A stretch of DNA of 64,000 bases, taken from positions 1,206,267 to 1,270,266 of the forward strand of contig NW_006921542.1 in the NCBI RefSeq assembly GCF_000340215.1. Reading direction: 5' to 3'. The notes under the pieces are model-generated. The model saw nothing but the letters and a program-made list of their open reading frames with translations, searched no databases and had not been told where the DNA came from. Shown here one piece after another: positions 1 through 11,868 of this stretch; position 1 is the first letter of the stretch; each line of letters opens with the position of its first letter. Made by a program: the position numbers and the translations under genes. The stretch is from Pseudocercospora fijiensis CIRAD86. Taxonomy: Eukaryota > Ascomycota > Dothideomycetes > Mycosphaerellales > Mycosphaerellaceae.

Positions 1-660
1 AGGAAGGACACCTCTTTAGTAGTAAAAGTACATTTAGAAGGCTTGCAATATAGGCTATAGGCCCGTAGGCGGTCGAGCACCTTACGTACTATAGCCTAGT
101 GCTCTACAATGTTAGGTAAATAGGTGTAGACTAGGATGTTATCTAGGTAAACTATACAGAGGTGATCTAATAGGCCTAATAGGGCCCGATTAATATAGGA
201 CTAGAATATAGCAGAGGTATTAGCTAGCCTAAATAGTATAACTAAGTACTCGAAATGGCTATAGCGGGTACGGAAGGCTGTTTTCCATTTATTACTCTTA
301 CGGATGCGGATGCGATAGTACGCATCCTTAATGTCTAATATAGTGTAGTAGTAAGCGCTAGAAAGGCGATCGAGGGTCTCGTTAATAAGCGGAAGTAGAT
401 AGCGGTCTTTAATAGTAACAGCATTAAGCCTACGGTAATTAATATATAGGCGTAGGCTACCGTCCTTCTTTAGCACGAATAGGATAGGTGCACTAGCAGG
501 GCTGTTGCTATACCGAATTCGACTATTAGCTAGGTTTTCTTCTAGGTACTTACGCAACATAGCAAGCTCTCGTTTACTAAGGTTGTAGAGGGGGCTAAAA
601 GGAACCTCCTTGCCCTCTATAATATCAATCTTATAATCCGTCTCCTTAAATATAGGCAAT
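1..660 (-). pseudogene. reverse transcriptase domain of family A copy A1 (broken, partial)
   Basis: An open stretch from 659 to 201 starts MPIFKETDYKID and carries typical gypsy RT blocks: a PILFVLKKDGSLRLYINYR block, LPLINETLDRLSSA, the TILDIKDAYYRIRIR palm motif with the first catalytic Asp, and WKTAFRTRYSHFEYLV. The frame continues past a stop toward the left edge, where about positions 140-160 encode the active-site box as YLDN instead of YLDD, so the second catalytic Asp is lost. The TGA to TAA change that does this (GATGAC to GATAAC) is a RIP-type transition. RNase H and integrase are outside the window. Not functional. Confidence 0.85.
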
Positions 661-879
661 GTCGACGCTAGGTAGTGTTTAAATATATTAATGTAGGTCT
701 CTCGGATAGGCTCTAGTATGCGAGCAAGCTAATTAGGATCATTAGGGGGCACAGGTTCGTCGTTATTACTACCGAGCAGGTTAGTAGTCGGATTAGCTAA
801 GGCAGGTATTAGGTTGCTAATAAATAGGACCCTAATATCGTTAGGGCACTCGCTAACATTAATGTGTTTAATGTCCTCT

Positions 880-1295
880 TTCCTAGCGATTCTAAATCGC
901 TACTTCTAGAGGCCTAGGTCTATAGCTATAGCGTAGTACTTAAGAACAGGGTTGCTAATAACAATATCGGATAGGAGGCTGTCTATGTCTACTACGTAGG
1001 CAGTAAAGTCTAGTAGGCGCTTATTTCCGAGGTCGTCCTTTAGAGCTATAGGAATATAGTAGGCTCTATAGGTCAAGTGCCGAGCGTTATTAAACCAAGC
1101 AAGGGTTAGTAGGTCAGTCTTCGGCAGTTGTCGAAGGTCTAATTGCTTAGCTAGGCGATAGCTAATAAGGGCGCTAACTGAATTTCCTAGATCTAGTATA
1201 ACCTTAGTTTAATAGGTAGTACCCTTCGTGTCCTATATAAGGCAGGAGCGTATTATAGCTAGCACAATGTCGATAGTCTTACGCCGCACAAGGCT
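880..1295 (-). pseudogene. retropepsin-like aspartic protease region of copy A1
   Basis: This stretch aligns with the protease frames of A2 (15,792) and A3 (62,028). The minus strand encodes a KTIDIVLAIIR-like start, then a LDLGNSVSALI-type block that corresponds to the D-S/T-G active-site loop of retropepsins, followed by YRLAKQLDLRQLP. The usual DSG/DTG is DLG here in all copies, so either the family differs or this is mutational damage. It lies between gag and RT, as in other Ty3/gypsy polyproteins. Broken by several stops. Confidence 0.65.
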
Positions 1296-1299
1296 AACA

Positions 1300-2670
1300 G
1301 TTAGTGCGGCGCTTACTCTTTTTTCGACTGATTAAAAGAGCCGACTAGGGTAGCATTAGCGGCTAAAAGGTGTTTCCTATACTTAGCGGAAGCACGGTCA
1401 ATTCGGGCCTAGTCCTTAGGTTTGTCGCATTAGCCTAGTAGATAGCTAGTACTGTTACAATTGAAGCACTTCAATCCGGTTAGTAGGCTGCCGGAGCTAT
1501 TGTTGCTGTTGTTAGCCGAGCGGTTAGCATTATAGGGATACGAGCCCCTTCTACGGCCCCTATCGCGGCCTCCTCTATATAGCCGCCGGCTACGGCTTCT
1601 TCTACGGTCGTTACTATTCCTATTGTTAGCATTGTTGTTATAGTAGGAACCTTAGTTTCCTCCGCGGCTACTACGGTTGCTACGGTTAGTACTAGTTAGT
1701 CGGATCCTTAATTCTAGTCGTTATTAGAGCTAAACAGCCCGTTCGGCTGTTTCTACTTCGACTATGAATTAAATGCGTATTAGATTAGCTTGTTCGAACA
1801 CACGGCGACGGTCCAATTCGAGGATAAGCTCCTATCTGAGTTTTAGGCGTATCTCGGAGATCTATATAGAATTAGTCTTAGGCGGAAGGTCGTCTTTAAG
1901 GGTTTTTAAATAGGCCTCGAATAAGCGGGCCGATTAGTTAGTCTTTTGCTTAGCTCGAAGGTACTAGTCCTAAGTATATTATTGCCTTAGTATAGGGTTC
2001 CTAAGGGTGTCTAGTATAATGGTTTTGTAGGTCTGCTACTAAACAGCGGTCTAATCGTTAAGGGAGTTAAAATGGTTATCCTATGTACGCTTTAGGTCGC
2101 TATTGATGTATTGCATAGCGTATACGACTAAGGAATAGTCGTCTAGTAGCGCTCTTAGTACGTTACGCTAGTTAAGTTTATAGTTACGAATGTAGTCGTT
2201 ATACTGCTTCCGACTAGAGCTATTAAATACGGTGCAGTCCTTGAGTTTAGCATCCTTCTTTTAGATAGGTAGTAAAGAAGGTCCTACTATTAGCTTAGCG
2301 GTAGTTATTAGAGATTCCTAGAGGCGGCGAATCTCGAGGAGATTATCCTTTAGCTATTGTTCTTAACGCAAGGCAGTAAGCCTGTTTTAGGTAGCTTCTT
2401 AAAGCCTCGCTACTAGCTAGGGCCTAAAGGCTAGCTAGCTATATCGTCGGTTGACGATGTTGTTAAGTATGTCGTTAATAGGCAACTCTAGGTCGTCACC
2501 TAGAACTATAGGTTCTTCGGCAGGCCTAGTAGTAGGCTCTTTAGCAGGTACTTTAGTAGGTACCTTAGTAGGCACTTTAGTAGGTACTGTGCTACTAGCA
2601 TTGTCGTTGCTAGCGCTGCTAGCGGTAGCACGGTTGTTGTTTCGTAATAAACCGGCTATTATAAGGGGCG
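1300..2670 (-). pseudogene. gag region of family A copy A1
   Basis: Homologous to the gag of A3 on the other strand. Restoring RIP-type stops as Gln or Trp in thought gives a capsid-like helical region (KQYNDYI..., LRNPIL, AKQKTDQSARLF blocks), an Arg/Gly-rich basic segment around 1,540-1,700, and a single zinc-knuckle-like segment near 1,430-1,480. The N-terminal part, about 2,450-2,660, is rich in Ala, Ser, Pro and Glu. An 86-codon open frame on the opposite strand here is a shadow of this gag. Non-functional. Confidence 0.7.
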
Positions 2671-2931
2671 ATACTAATAATATATTATTAGCCCCTAAGA
2701 TACGGATGTAGCGGAATTAGTAGGTATCGGCTTAGTATGCTTAACTCGGTGTAATAGGCCGTATAGAAGGCCTTGCTTAATAATTAGTACGGTTGTTTCG
2801 ATAGAATAGTACGTATAGGTCCCGTTCTTCGGGCGCAATATAGTTAGATTAGTCTTGTTCGTAGCTATACCGCTAAAAGCTTGAAATAAGGACTATCTAG
2901 CTACTACCCTTAAAGGGTAGATCGAATACTA

Positions 2932-3128
2932 TATAAGAAGGGTTATGTTAGCAGGTAGATAGGGTGGTAGTAAATCAATATAGTATTCGATAGAGCTCTA
3001 GGAGGAGAGAGAGGAAGGTAGGAGAGTTGGCCTAACGCTAAGCGCCAAGCCCTGCCTAAGGCACTAAGACCCTAGCTTTACTTAGCCTAGTTACATACTA
3101 ATTACGTGTAGCCTCTTTAGCCCTGATA
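2932..3128 (-). repeat. 5' LTR of copy A1
   Basis: About 197 bp, the reverse complement of the LTRs at 13,964, 20,283 and 60,208. In element orientation it starts TATCAGGGCTAAAGAGG (TG start mutated to TA) and ends CCCTTCTTATA-like sequence. A conserved stretch starting TAGTATTCGATCTACCC follows at the position where a primer binding site is expected; the tRNA could not be identified. Confidence 0.85.
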
Positions 3129-4236
3129 CAGTCTCGTTATCCTATTATATTAAATATAGCTGCCTATATTGCTATAGGTTATATTACCCTTAGTAGCCTA
3201 TACTATTGCTATAAGTAGTAGTAGTAGTATTAGTTTCCGTCCTTTACTAAATTATATCTCTCTTCTTTAGTCTTTCTAGTAAACTAAAATATTTCGTAAA
3301 CAAAACTAATAAGTTAGTAAAAAACTCCGAAAGTTAGTAAAAATCCCTAAAATCTATAAGTTAATAATCGTTGCTCTACGGAAAAACTCTAGGTTACCGC
3401 GTTATTTCCTTCGCTTTCCTCTCTTCTCCTAGTCTCTTAGAGGCCTATCGTTCTCCTCGATTTATCTATATTTCGCTTCGAACTCGTCTAGTACTAAGGT
3501 ATCTACGATATAGTCTAGGGGTTCCTACGTAGGTTTATAGTACCTACTCTATTTTACGAGCGCTTCTCGTTCTCTACCCTACTTCCTTTTCTAGATATAT
3601 AGGATTTCTTCGACCTACTATTCTTTATACGTCTCGAATAAAATAGGGTCCGGCTATTCGTCGTCGATTACCTACCCTAGTAGAGGGTCCCTACTCGTAA
3701 GTCTTAGAAGGTCGGTATAGAATACTAGGTAAATGTTACTAGGGATCCTAGAGAGTTATACTAAGATAGGCGATAATATCTCTTCGACCGTATACTTAGC
3801 GTATCTCGAGTCGAGGCTCTTCTTTAGTCTATTAGTTTAGTAATTTCTTAGATCGAGCTAGACCTTATCTCCGATATAATATACTAGCGCTAGTATCCTA
3901 GTCTTATTCGCGCTATTCTCTTAATTCTATACTACTTCCGCTATTTATACTTAGTATAGGTCTAAGATCTTCTAAGTTCTTAATCTTATCTACGAATTCC
4001 TCCGCTCGTTTCGCTATAGTTAGCCGCCTATCGATAGCTAGGTCCTCTTCTAGCGTAACGGGGGAGGTAGATTCGTAACCGTAAGTCGCGAAGAAAGAGC
4101 TTATTCCTAACCCCGCTTAGTATCTCCTATTAAACGCTAGTTCCGCCGTAGGAAGCTATTAGTTCTAGTCGGACTATATTTAGTTAATATAGTTCCGTAG
4201 GTAAGCTTAAATGTCTTAGTTTACGCGCTCCGGACC
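3129..4236 (-). pseudogene. integrase C-terminus and chromodomain of chromovirus B1, 3' segment
   Basis: Outer segment of B1. About 3,630-3,450 on the minus strand reads like a chromodomain at the end of integrase: VEEIL, then a basic stretch, ALVK, a YYKPT segment and EPL, near the V-E-x-I-L ... W-K-G-Y ... W-E-P pattern with Trp codons turned to stops. Higher coordinates carry the integrase C-terminal part. The same stretch occurs at about 52,560-53,470 in B2. Chromodomains of this class are known to steer chromoviruses to heterochromatin. At 3,129-3,400 no gene is seen; it is probably 3' untranslated sequence, and no B-type 3' LTR is present before A1 begins. Confidence 0.75.
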
Positions 4237-4387
4237 TATTACGAGTTAAGTACTCTAGACCCTCGGTTGATGCCTTAGGCATTAACTCTTAGCGCTGCGA
4301 TACTTCCTCGTACGCTTCCTTAGACCTCTTCGTAGACTTATATTACGACCTCGTCTTTATACTACTATCTACCTTTGCTATTTAACA
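4237..4387 (+). repeat. 5' LTR of C1
   Basis: 151 bp, starts TATTACGAG and ends TTTAACA, keeping the CA end. It matches 11,718-11,868 over its full length. It contains the short inverted stretch TGATGCCTTAGGCAT. The preceding GGACC is one half of the target duplication. Confidence 0.93.
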
Positions 4388-4639
4388 TTTCGTAATACTA
4401 CCTATCGATACGATATCGTATTACCTACTACGATACTATACTAGAACGAGCGCTTAACTACGTTTATAGTAGGCTCTCGTTAACTAGTAACCGTCGTATA
4501 GTAAACGACGAAGTCTCAATCTTAGTCGCCTAGCTAAAGTTAGTAGGCGTATTCTCTATAGCTAACTATTTAGTAGTATTTATATATATTAGTCGTTATT
4601 TCCTAGTAGATCTGTTATCTTTAGCGTCGTTTTATTAGC

Positions 4640-7440
4640 AGTCTCTATAAGCTCCTCTTAAGCAATACTAGAATAGCGTCTTAAACTTAGTACTTAACTC
4701 GAAGAAGCTAAAGCTAAGGCGAAAGCAGCTATCGAAGCTAAGGATATAGTAGATAGAGCTAAAGCAATCGAAGAATTACCCGAAGAAGAGGGTAATATCG
4801 CCTTCCTTATAGGCGACGATAGCCTAGAAATACCTCTACCTCCTCCTATACGCTAAACCTTCGCGAATATACCGTTTAAGACTAAAGGTACTACGAAGGT
4901 CCCTACGAAGGGACCCGCCCGCGCGACTATTAAAGACGACGAAACGGACGACTCGTTTAGCTAGACTTAAGTCGATAACTCCTTCGTTCCTACTACTAAG
5001 TACGCCGGTATTACTCTACTACACTATCTACGCTCGACAACCGGTAGCAGCCTCTTTAACTTAGGAGGTAGCCTAAGACTTAACCTGTTTCCTACCTATA
5101 TACCGAGTAACGACGCTGCCTAGATTAAGCTAACTAGTAAGACCTTCGGCGGAGCTAGTACGGAAGGAGGTCCGTCGAAGTTCGGATCTTTATATACCCG
5201 CCGCAACTTGCTATCTAAAGATTAGAGCAGTATAGGAGGGTCGGTAGGTAAGAAAGGAAAGAAGCCGGAGAATACCTTATTAGCTATAGAGCGTATTAAA
5301 GTACGCCGCAAGGAGCGGGCTAAGAAAGAGGCTATAGTAGTAGCTACTATTATAGAGATATTAGCGAGAGACGTACCGGAAACTTAAGAGACAGAGATAT
5401 AAGGGCGCTCTTAGATCCCGGGTACGTATCTAGAAGATCTTACTACGATAATTAACAATATCGATAGTATTATTCCGGAATAGAAACGTATCGGTATTCT
5501 ATATTCTAAATTGCTATACCCCGAGTATAAGGACTATGTTATAACCGATAATAGCTCTTAAGACCTAGATAAAGAGGAGAATCCGCCTAAGCGTATTAAT
5601 CTAGCTCTATTTCTCTAATATCGTCCTAAGTTTAATTAAATTAACCGACTATCCGGCACTACCTACGACGCTAATAACTATAGAGTATACAATCCGAACG
5701 ATCTTATATAGAAAGTAACTATATGCCTAAAGTTTTAGTTCGCCGGTATATCGCACGTCCTCGACGCCTATACTCTCTTAAAAACAGAGTAGTCCGATCT
5801 AAGCTATAAAGTAAAGAGATAGATATCGGAAGTAGTAGCTTAGAAGATAAAGTATAAGGAACTTAATAAGAAATATTAAGAGGCTTAGGCTAAGGTACTA
5901 AAGGTAGATATAGTCGAGAAGAAGATCTATAATAATCTGCTATAGAAGACTAACTAGCTCGTCGGTAAGGCTAATTAGCGTATTAATATAGCAAACGCAA
6001 AGAAGCGAGAGCTAGAAGAGGAGATCGAGATCTTAGAGATATAGCTTAATTAGAAGTAGAACGATATTAACGCCCTCTAGGTATAGGTCGATAAGTACGA
6101 AGCCGTACCGTAAGATCTACTACTACCGATATAGCTAGTACTTCCTAGTTTGTAACCTCTTTCTCCTATCGATTAGAGTAATAGACGCACTCGTAACCTA
6201 GCACCTCCGGTACCTCCGGATCTTCGACTAGCCCTACTACGCGGCAATACCGCTCCGCCTCCTATATTGCCTAGGCTAATATAAGTACTAACGCAATTAA
6301 ACATACGAGCTAGTATAGTACCGACGACTGCGTCTCGCTTCTATAAGTATAATAATAACGTTAAGTAGCTAGACCTACTAATGTTTAGTAGGGATCGAAA
6401 GTAATATAAGGCATAGAAGGATAAGTACTAATCTAAGATCTATAACACTTTCGACGAAGATACTATAGACTCAATCTTCGACTATATTCGTAACTATATC
6501 GAAGGTACCTCCGAACCGTAGGACTTCCTATACCTTAATATAGTAGAATACTATACTTTTACTACCCTAGACGAGCTATAGGCTACTATAGACATTAAAT
6601 ATAGCTAAGATTCGGAAGAGGAAATGTTAAAGGCCTAGTCGGATCTAGAGACCTATAAGCAAGCTACTAGAGAACCTTTCTCTACCTTTATTACTAAATA
6701 TCGCACCCTGCTTACTCGCGTACGTAAAGCACCGAATACCTTTAAATTATAGAACCGCCTACTACGGCGTTACAAAGAAGAGCTTATCGTATATCGCCGC
6801 GGTAACTTCTACGAGTTCTATCGCTAAGCTCGTAACCGAGAGTAGGGTTAGACGACTATAAAGGAAGTAGGAGAGGCTTATAGCAACTCTTATAGCACCG
6901 GCGCTCGCGGCGGAAGCGTAGGTCGTAGTAGAGGAGGCGGTGCTATAGGAAGCACCGAAGGTCGTAGTAGTAGCTCTATAGCGGGAGGTCGCGATTCTTC
7001 CGACAAGATTGTTAGAGTTATTCCGATAAAATATAAGAAGACCTAAGGCCGGCTAGACGATGCCTAGAAGACTAAGTTTAAGAACGAGAACCGCTACTAG
7101 TCCTACTACGAGATCGGTTACTAGTCCTCCGACCCTATCTATATTAAGTATAAGAGTAAGAGCCGTTTCGAGTACGGCTATATATAGAAGGAGACTCCTT
7201 ATAAGGAATACTACCGAAGTATAGAACTGTATATAATAGGCACTAGAGATTAGCTATCGCAATTGCTACTTACTAATAGCTCTAAGTAGTAGGGAAACGG
7301 CTCGCCTTAGGACTAAGTCGCGTTACTAAGGCCTCCGAGAACGAAGAATTAGATATAATAGGGACGTTAGATATAGGACAGATAGATAAGGACTTATACG
7401 ACCTTTCGGAGAATAAAGAAGCCTTACTAAGTGCCTCTAT
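4640..7440 (+). pseudogene. gag region of C1
   Basis: Degenerate reading frame between the 5' LTR and protease. The start, about 4,690-4,800, is rich in Glu, Ala and Lys (KAKAAIEAKD-like), suggesting a coiled coil; a second charged helical stretch lies at 5,800-6,100. A capsid-like part follows at about 6,360-6,850. Near 7,090-7,140 a zinc-knuckle remnant is readable in which both first Cys codons and the His codon are TAC or TAT (Tyr), as C-x2-C-x4-H would look after TG to TA and CA to TA changes. The long N-terminal coiled-coil portion makes this gag larger than usual. Non-functional. Confidence 0.72.
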
Positions 7441-7499
7441 CTAAATAGGAGGTATATCTGCTAACGGTAAAACCTTAGTATAGCCTTAGTATAGACGAT

Positions 7500-10400
7500 A
7501 TATAGTATATACTGCTAAAATAAACAACGCTGCTCCCTCTCCGAAACAAACAAGCGCTTATAAGACTCCTACCCGTCCTACCCCTATAACCGCTCGCAGC
7601 TTACTCGACTACGAAGCTACTGCCCTATTCTTATACCCTAACTTCGTTCGCGCTTATAAAATACCTGTTTTTAAGCTAGTATACTCGAAGACCCTTAAGC
7701 TAGCCGATAGCCGTAGGTCTAAACTTACGTACGCGGCTATAATTAGTACAACTATTAGTAATTATACTAGCGAAGAACTCTTTTATATTACGGATTTAGA
7801 TTAATATAATCTAGTATTTAGCATATCTTAGCTAGAGGCTTACGATCCTACTATTTCTTAGAAGAATCGAACTATCTACTTTAATAAAGTAGAGTACTAT
7901 ATTAACTATTATAGGAGGGGCCTTCCGTACCTCGTCGCTATCGACGCTCGATCGACGAAACTATATTCGGTAACTACTAGTTTACCCGAAAACAAGGAAC
8001 TCGATATCTATATAGTAAGCGCCGAAGCCTTTATAAAGCTTACGAAGAGAGACAACTATACGGTTTTTATACTATAGCCTAACGGCTTCGATCTATATAA
8101 TAAACATATTAGTAATCTCGAAGTCGCCGATAAAATAGTATATAGTACCGAGACAGCACTAAATACGATATCGCCTAACGACTACGAGAACTTTATAACC
8201 CTAAAATCAAGATAGACTCTAAGAGCAAGCTCCCTAAAGTGTACTAGGATTACTCGAAGCATTTAAGTATAAAGAAGATTTTGTCCTACTACCGTATAAT
8301 CCTAAAAGAGATTATACGATTAACCTCCGACTAGATACGTAGCCTCCCTATTAGAAGGGATATCCTATAAATGCTAAGCAACTCGTAGCAGTTAAGAAGT
8401 ATATCGATAAGGAACTAGCAAAAAGTACGATCGAAAAGTTATTATTATCTTGCGCGAGCCTAGTACTACTAGTTCGTAAACTAAACGGCGGCCTTCGCTT
8501 CTACGTCGATTACCGAGCACTTAGCGCCCTTACTATTAAAGACAGGTACCCTATACCTCTAATTCGGGAGACGCTAGACTGTCTCTACCTTGCTAAGTAG
8601 TTTACTAAGCTCGATATCGTAGCCGCCTTTAACAATCTACGAATGCGTAAGGGGGATAAATAGATAACAGCGTTTATTACTCGTTATAGTCTATACTAAT
8701 ACAAGGTCCTCCTATTCGGCTTGTATAATAGACCTAGCAGTTTCTAACAATATATAAACTACGTCTTACGTAAATTCCTCGATAACTTCGTTACAGTCTA
8801 CCTCGACGATATTCTTATCTATTTAAGCGGCGATACCCTCTAAAAGCACTAGGAGCACGTTAAGAAGGTCCTACGCAAGCTAATTAATACTAGACTGCCG
8901 GTAGATATCGATAAGAGCGAGTTCTACGTTAAACGAGTTAAATACTTAGGCCTAATCCTTATAACGGACAGTATTAAAATGGATCCTACTAAAATTAAGG
9001 CGATTAAGCATTAGTAACGACCTAAGAATGCTAAAGACATACTAGTATTCTTTAGCTTCGTAGGCTTCTATCGAAGATTTATCTACGGCTTCTTAAGAAC
9101 CGTCGCACCCCTTATAGCACTTACTAAGAAAGGTGCTACCTTTAGCTAGTTAGTAGAATGCGAAGCTGCGTTCTAAGGCCTAAAAGCCAAGTTTACTACA
9201 GCTCCCGTATTATACTACTTCGTGCTATAGGAGCCTATATAGGTTAAAACCGACTCCTCGGATTAGGTAATAGCTAGAGTGCTATCTTAAATACGTAACG
9301 ATATTCTCGTTCCGATCGTATACTTCTCTAAGAAGATAATACCTACTAAGATTAACTACGACATTTACGATAAAGAGCTTCTAGCTATTATTAAATACTT
9401 CGAAGAATAGGAGCCTAAGTTAATAATAGGCAACGACAATCCTATTAAGGTAGTATTAGACTATAAGAATTTAGAGTACTTTATAACGACTAAGCGTCTA
9501 AATAGAAGGTAAGCTCGATAGGTAGAGTTCCTAAGCTAATTTAACTTCAAGATCTCGTATAGACCGGGCAAGCAAGGCACTAAGCCGGACAGTCTAACTA
9601 GGCGCTCTTAAGACCTACTAGCAAGTATAGAAGATCCGAGACTATAGTATTAGGAGAGAATAATACTCTAACTAGACAATGTTAACCTAGTAGCCGAATT
9701 CGTATTAAAGATCGATAATAAACAAGTCGTTACGGACAACGACTCTAATAAGGGAGGGGGTAAACCCGAAGAAAATGCTTAAGTTCCTAATAAAGCTAAC
9801 TTAGAACCCTCTCCGGAGAAGACCGAGATCGATATAGAAGCTGCTATTAACGAGATGTTTAACTAGGCTTACTTGCAGGACTCCGTTAAGCACTTTATTA
9901 AGAAATAGAAGGGTTGCCTCGCCGAAGGCCGAGTCTCCGCTTTTATACGAAGTAGCAAGATCTCTCTAGTAGACTGCCGTATTAACTAGAATAGACTAAT
10001 AGTTAATAACCGCCTATATATCCTAGTATTTAAGAACCTTCGAATAAGAGCGATTTATCGCTTCTACGATAGCCTAGTAGTAGGGCATTAGGGTATAGCT
10101 CGTACCCTAGAACTAATTTAACGCAACAATCTCTAGTAGCCTAAGATGTCCGCTAATATCGCTACCTACGCCCGAAACTATAAGAGCTATAGGTAGTCGA
10201 CGCCTTTACGGCTTTAGAAGTAAGGCACGCTCCTACCGCTCCCTATACCCTCCGAGCCTTAGAAACATATTACTATCGACTATATCGTCGAGTTGCCGCC
10301 TTCTAAAGATAAGCATCTTAGTAAGAAGAGCTATCGGCATATACTTACGGTAACAGATTGTCTTACTAAGCAAGTGCGCCTCCTACTAACTAATAGCCTC

Positions 10401-11716
10401 GAAGCGGAGTATGCTTTATAGCTCTTTACCTATTCCGTGTTCCCGCTATATAGGCTACTAGCTATTATGTTTAGCGATAGAGGCAGTTAGTAGGTTAATG
10501 CCCTATTCTAGCGCCTATACGCAAATCTTAGTATCGTATAGAATATATCTTTAGCTTTCTACCCTAAAACAGATAGACAATCCGAACGTACTAACTAGAC
10601 ACTCGAGTAATATCTCCGTATCTTCTATAGCTAATAATAGGATAACTAGGTATCCTAGTTACCTATAGCCGAATTTGCGCTTAACAACTATATATCTACT
10701 AGCACTAGTATAACGCCCTTCTTCGCTAATATAGGGCGGTATCCGAGGATAGGTTTTAAGGACTTACCCCGACCTATAGTTACTAAGGAACAGATACCGG
10801 ATGCTAAGGCAGCCGACGCATTTACGTACCGTATACGCGCTATCCTAGAAGAGTATAGAGCGCTATACGCAATAATATAGATAAAGAACGCTAACTTAGC
10901 TAACCGTAAGCGGTCTCCTACTCCTAACTACTAACTAGGCAAAGACAAAGTATAGCTCGATATACGAAACCTTAAGACTAATAGACCTAGTAAGAAACTT
11001 AACTATAGATACCTAGGCCCGTTCGAAGTCGAGAAGCGCGTCGGACGGAGGTCTTACAAGTTAATTCTACTAGAGTCTATAAAGCGCGTTTACCCGGTGT
11101 TCTATACTAGTATACTACGCTTAGTAGCTAACGACGCGATGCTAGGATAAGAACTAATTAACGATCCTCCGCCTATTATCGTAGTACGAGAAGGGAATAA
11201 AGGAGAAGAAGAGTAGAAGCTAATATAGATCTATAGTTCTCGGAAGATCGACGGAGAAGTCTAGTATAAGGCTAAGTAGAAGAATAGTAATAAGACGGAA
11301 TAGTATTAGAGTAACTTCTTGCCTAGCGTAGAAGAGCTAGTAGCTAAGTACTACGCTAAATACCCTCGCAGAGCGAAACCTAATATAAGCGAAGGCCTTA
11401 CTACCGCTAAAGCAGTACGGACTATTAGTAATACAAAAGGGCTATGCCTCTCTACCGTAAATATAAGTGCTAGAGTTTATACTAGCCGTTTCTAACCCTA
11501 AAAGGACTCGCTGCCGAGTAGTTAAGACAGAGACCGGCGCTTTAACCGTACGCTTATACCCGCCGTTACGGACTAACCTCTTATCGTAGCGTTAACGGCT
11601 GCTATACGATAAAGCTAGGAGAGAGTATATCTATAGAATATAGTTATAGAGTATTAAGAGGCCTGTTTGTACGGTATTAAGTCGTCGTAGGAGCTCCCTA
11701 TTAAAGGAGGGGAGTA
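7500..11716 (+). pseudogene. pol of C1: protease, RT, RNase H, integrase, chromodomain-like tail
   Basis: Protease-like part about 7,640-8,050, with a SISWLEAYDP-type segment near 7,820-7,850 matching the conserved ILGxxWL region. RT about 8,380-9,010; the active-site box YLDD at 8,809-8,820 is intact. RNase H about 9,230-9,600, ending in the YRPGKQGTKPDSLTRR motif. Integrase: a zinc-finger region near 10,085-10,190, first catalytic Asp in TIDYIVELP (10,278-10,280), second in FSDRGS (10,486-10,488), Glu in QSERTN (10,584-10,586). After it comes a region from about 11,190 resembling a weak chromodomain (YSSRKIDGEVQYKAK), then a further tail to 11,716. Catalytic residues survive because their codons lack CpA or TpG; the frame is nevertheless killed by many TAG and TAA stops. 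Confidence 0.85.
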
Positions 11717-11717
11717 A
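11706..11717 (+). other. polypurine tract of C1
   Basis: Purine-rich AGGAGGGGAGTAA-like run directly before the 3' LTR, at the position where plus-strand priming occurs in LTR retrotransposons. Confidence 0.75.
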
Positions 11718-11868
11718 TATTACGAGTTGAGTGCTCTAGACCCTCGGTTGATGCCTTAGGCATTAACTCTTAGCGCTACGATACTTCCTCGCACGCTTCC
11801 TTAGACCTCTTTATAGACTCGTATTACGACCTCGTCTTTATACTGCTATCTACCTTTACTATTTAATA
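11718..11868 (+). repeat. 3' LTR of C1
   Basis: 151 bp, aligned end to end with 4,237-4,387. Its terminal CA has become TA. It is followed directly by GGACC, the second half of the target duplication. Confidence 0.93.

Larger units (their letters stand above)
1..3128 (-). mobile_element. Ty3/gypsy LTR retrotransposon, family A copy A1, partial at window edge
   Basis: Minus-strand element running off the left edge. Read right to left it has a 5' LTR, gag, retropepsin and the first part of reverse transcriptase, in the same order and nearly the same spacing as A3 (60,208 onward), which it matches along its length. Stops in the coding parts are TAG and TAA, as expected when RIP turns CAG, CAA and TGG codons into stops. 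The right flank begins CAGTC; the other side of the insertion lies outside the window, so the target duplication cannot be tested. It abuts the 3' side of chromovirus B1. Confidence 0.88.
4237..11868 (+). mobile_element. complete Ty3/gypsy LTR retrotransposon C1, nested in B1
   Basis: A 7,632-bp element bounded by 151-bp LTRs and an exact 5-bp target duplication GGACC (4,232-4,236 and 11,869-11,873). Removing it joins the flanks into a sequence that matches B2 near 53,463 (CTAGGCCTCCGTCGG region), so it landed in the integrase gene of B1. Gene order is gag, protease, RT, RNase H, integrase with a chromodomain-like end. The LTRs differ at about 11 positions, all transitions, consistent with RIP after insertion. 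All frames are broken. Confidence 0.93.

Noticed and set aside
2451..2711. 86-codon plus-strand frame with GTLVGTLVGTLVGT repeats
   Set aside because: It is the antisense of gag of A1; frames of the same kind occur opposite gag in A2 (14,403-14,630) and A3 (60,624-60,848).
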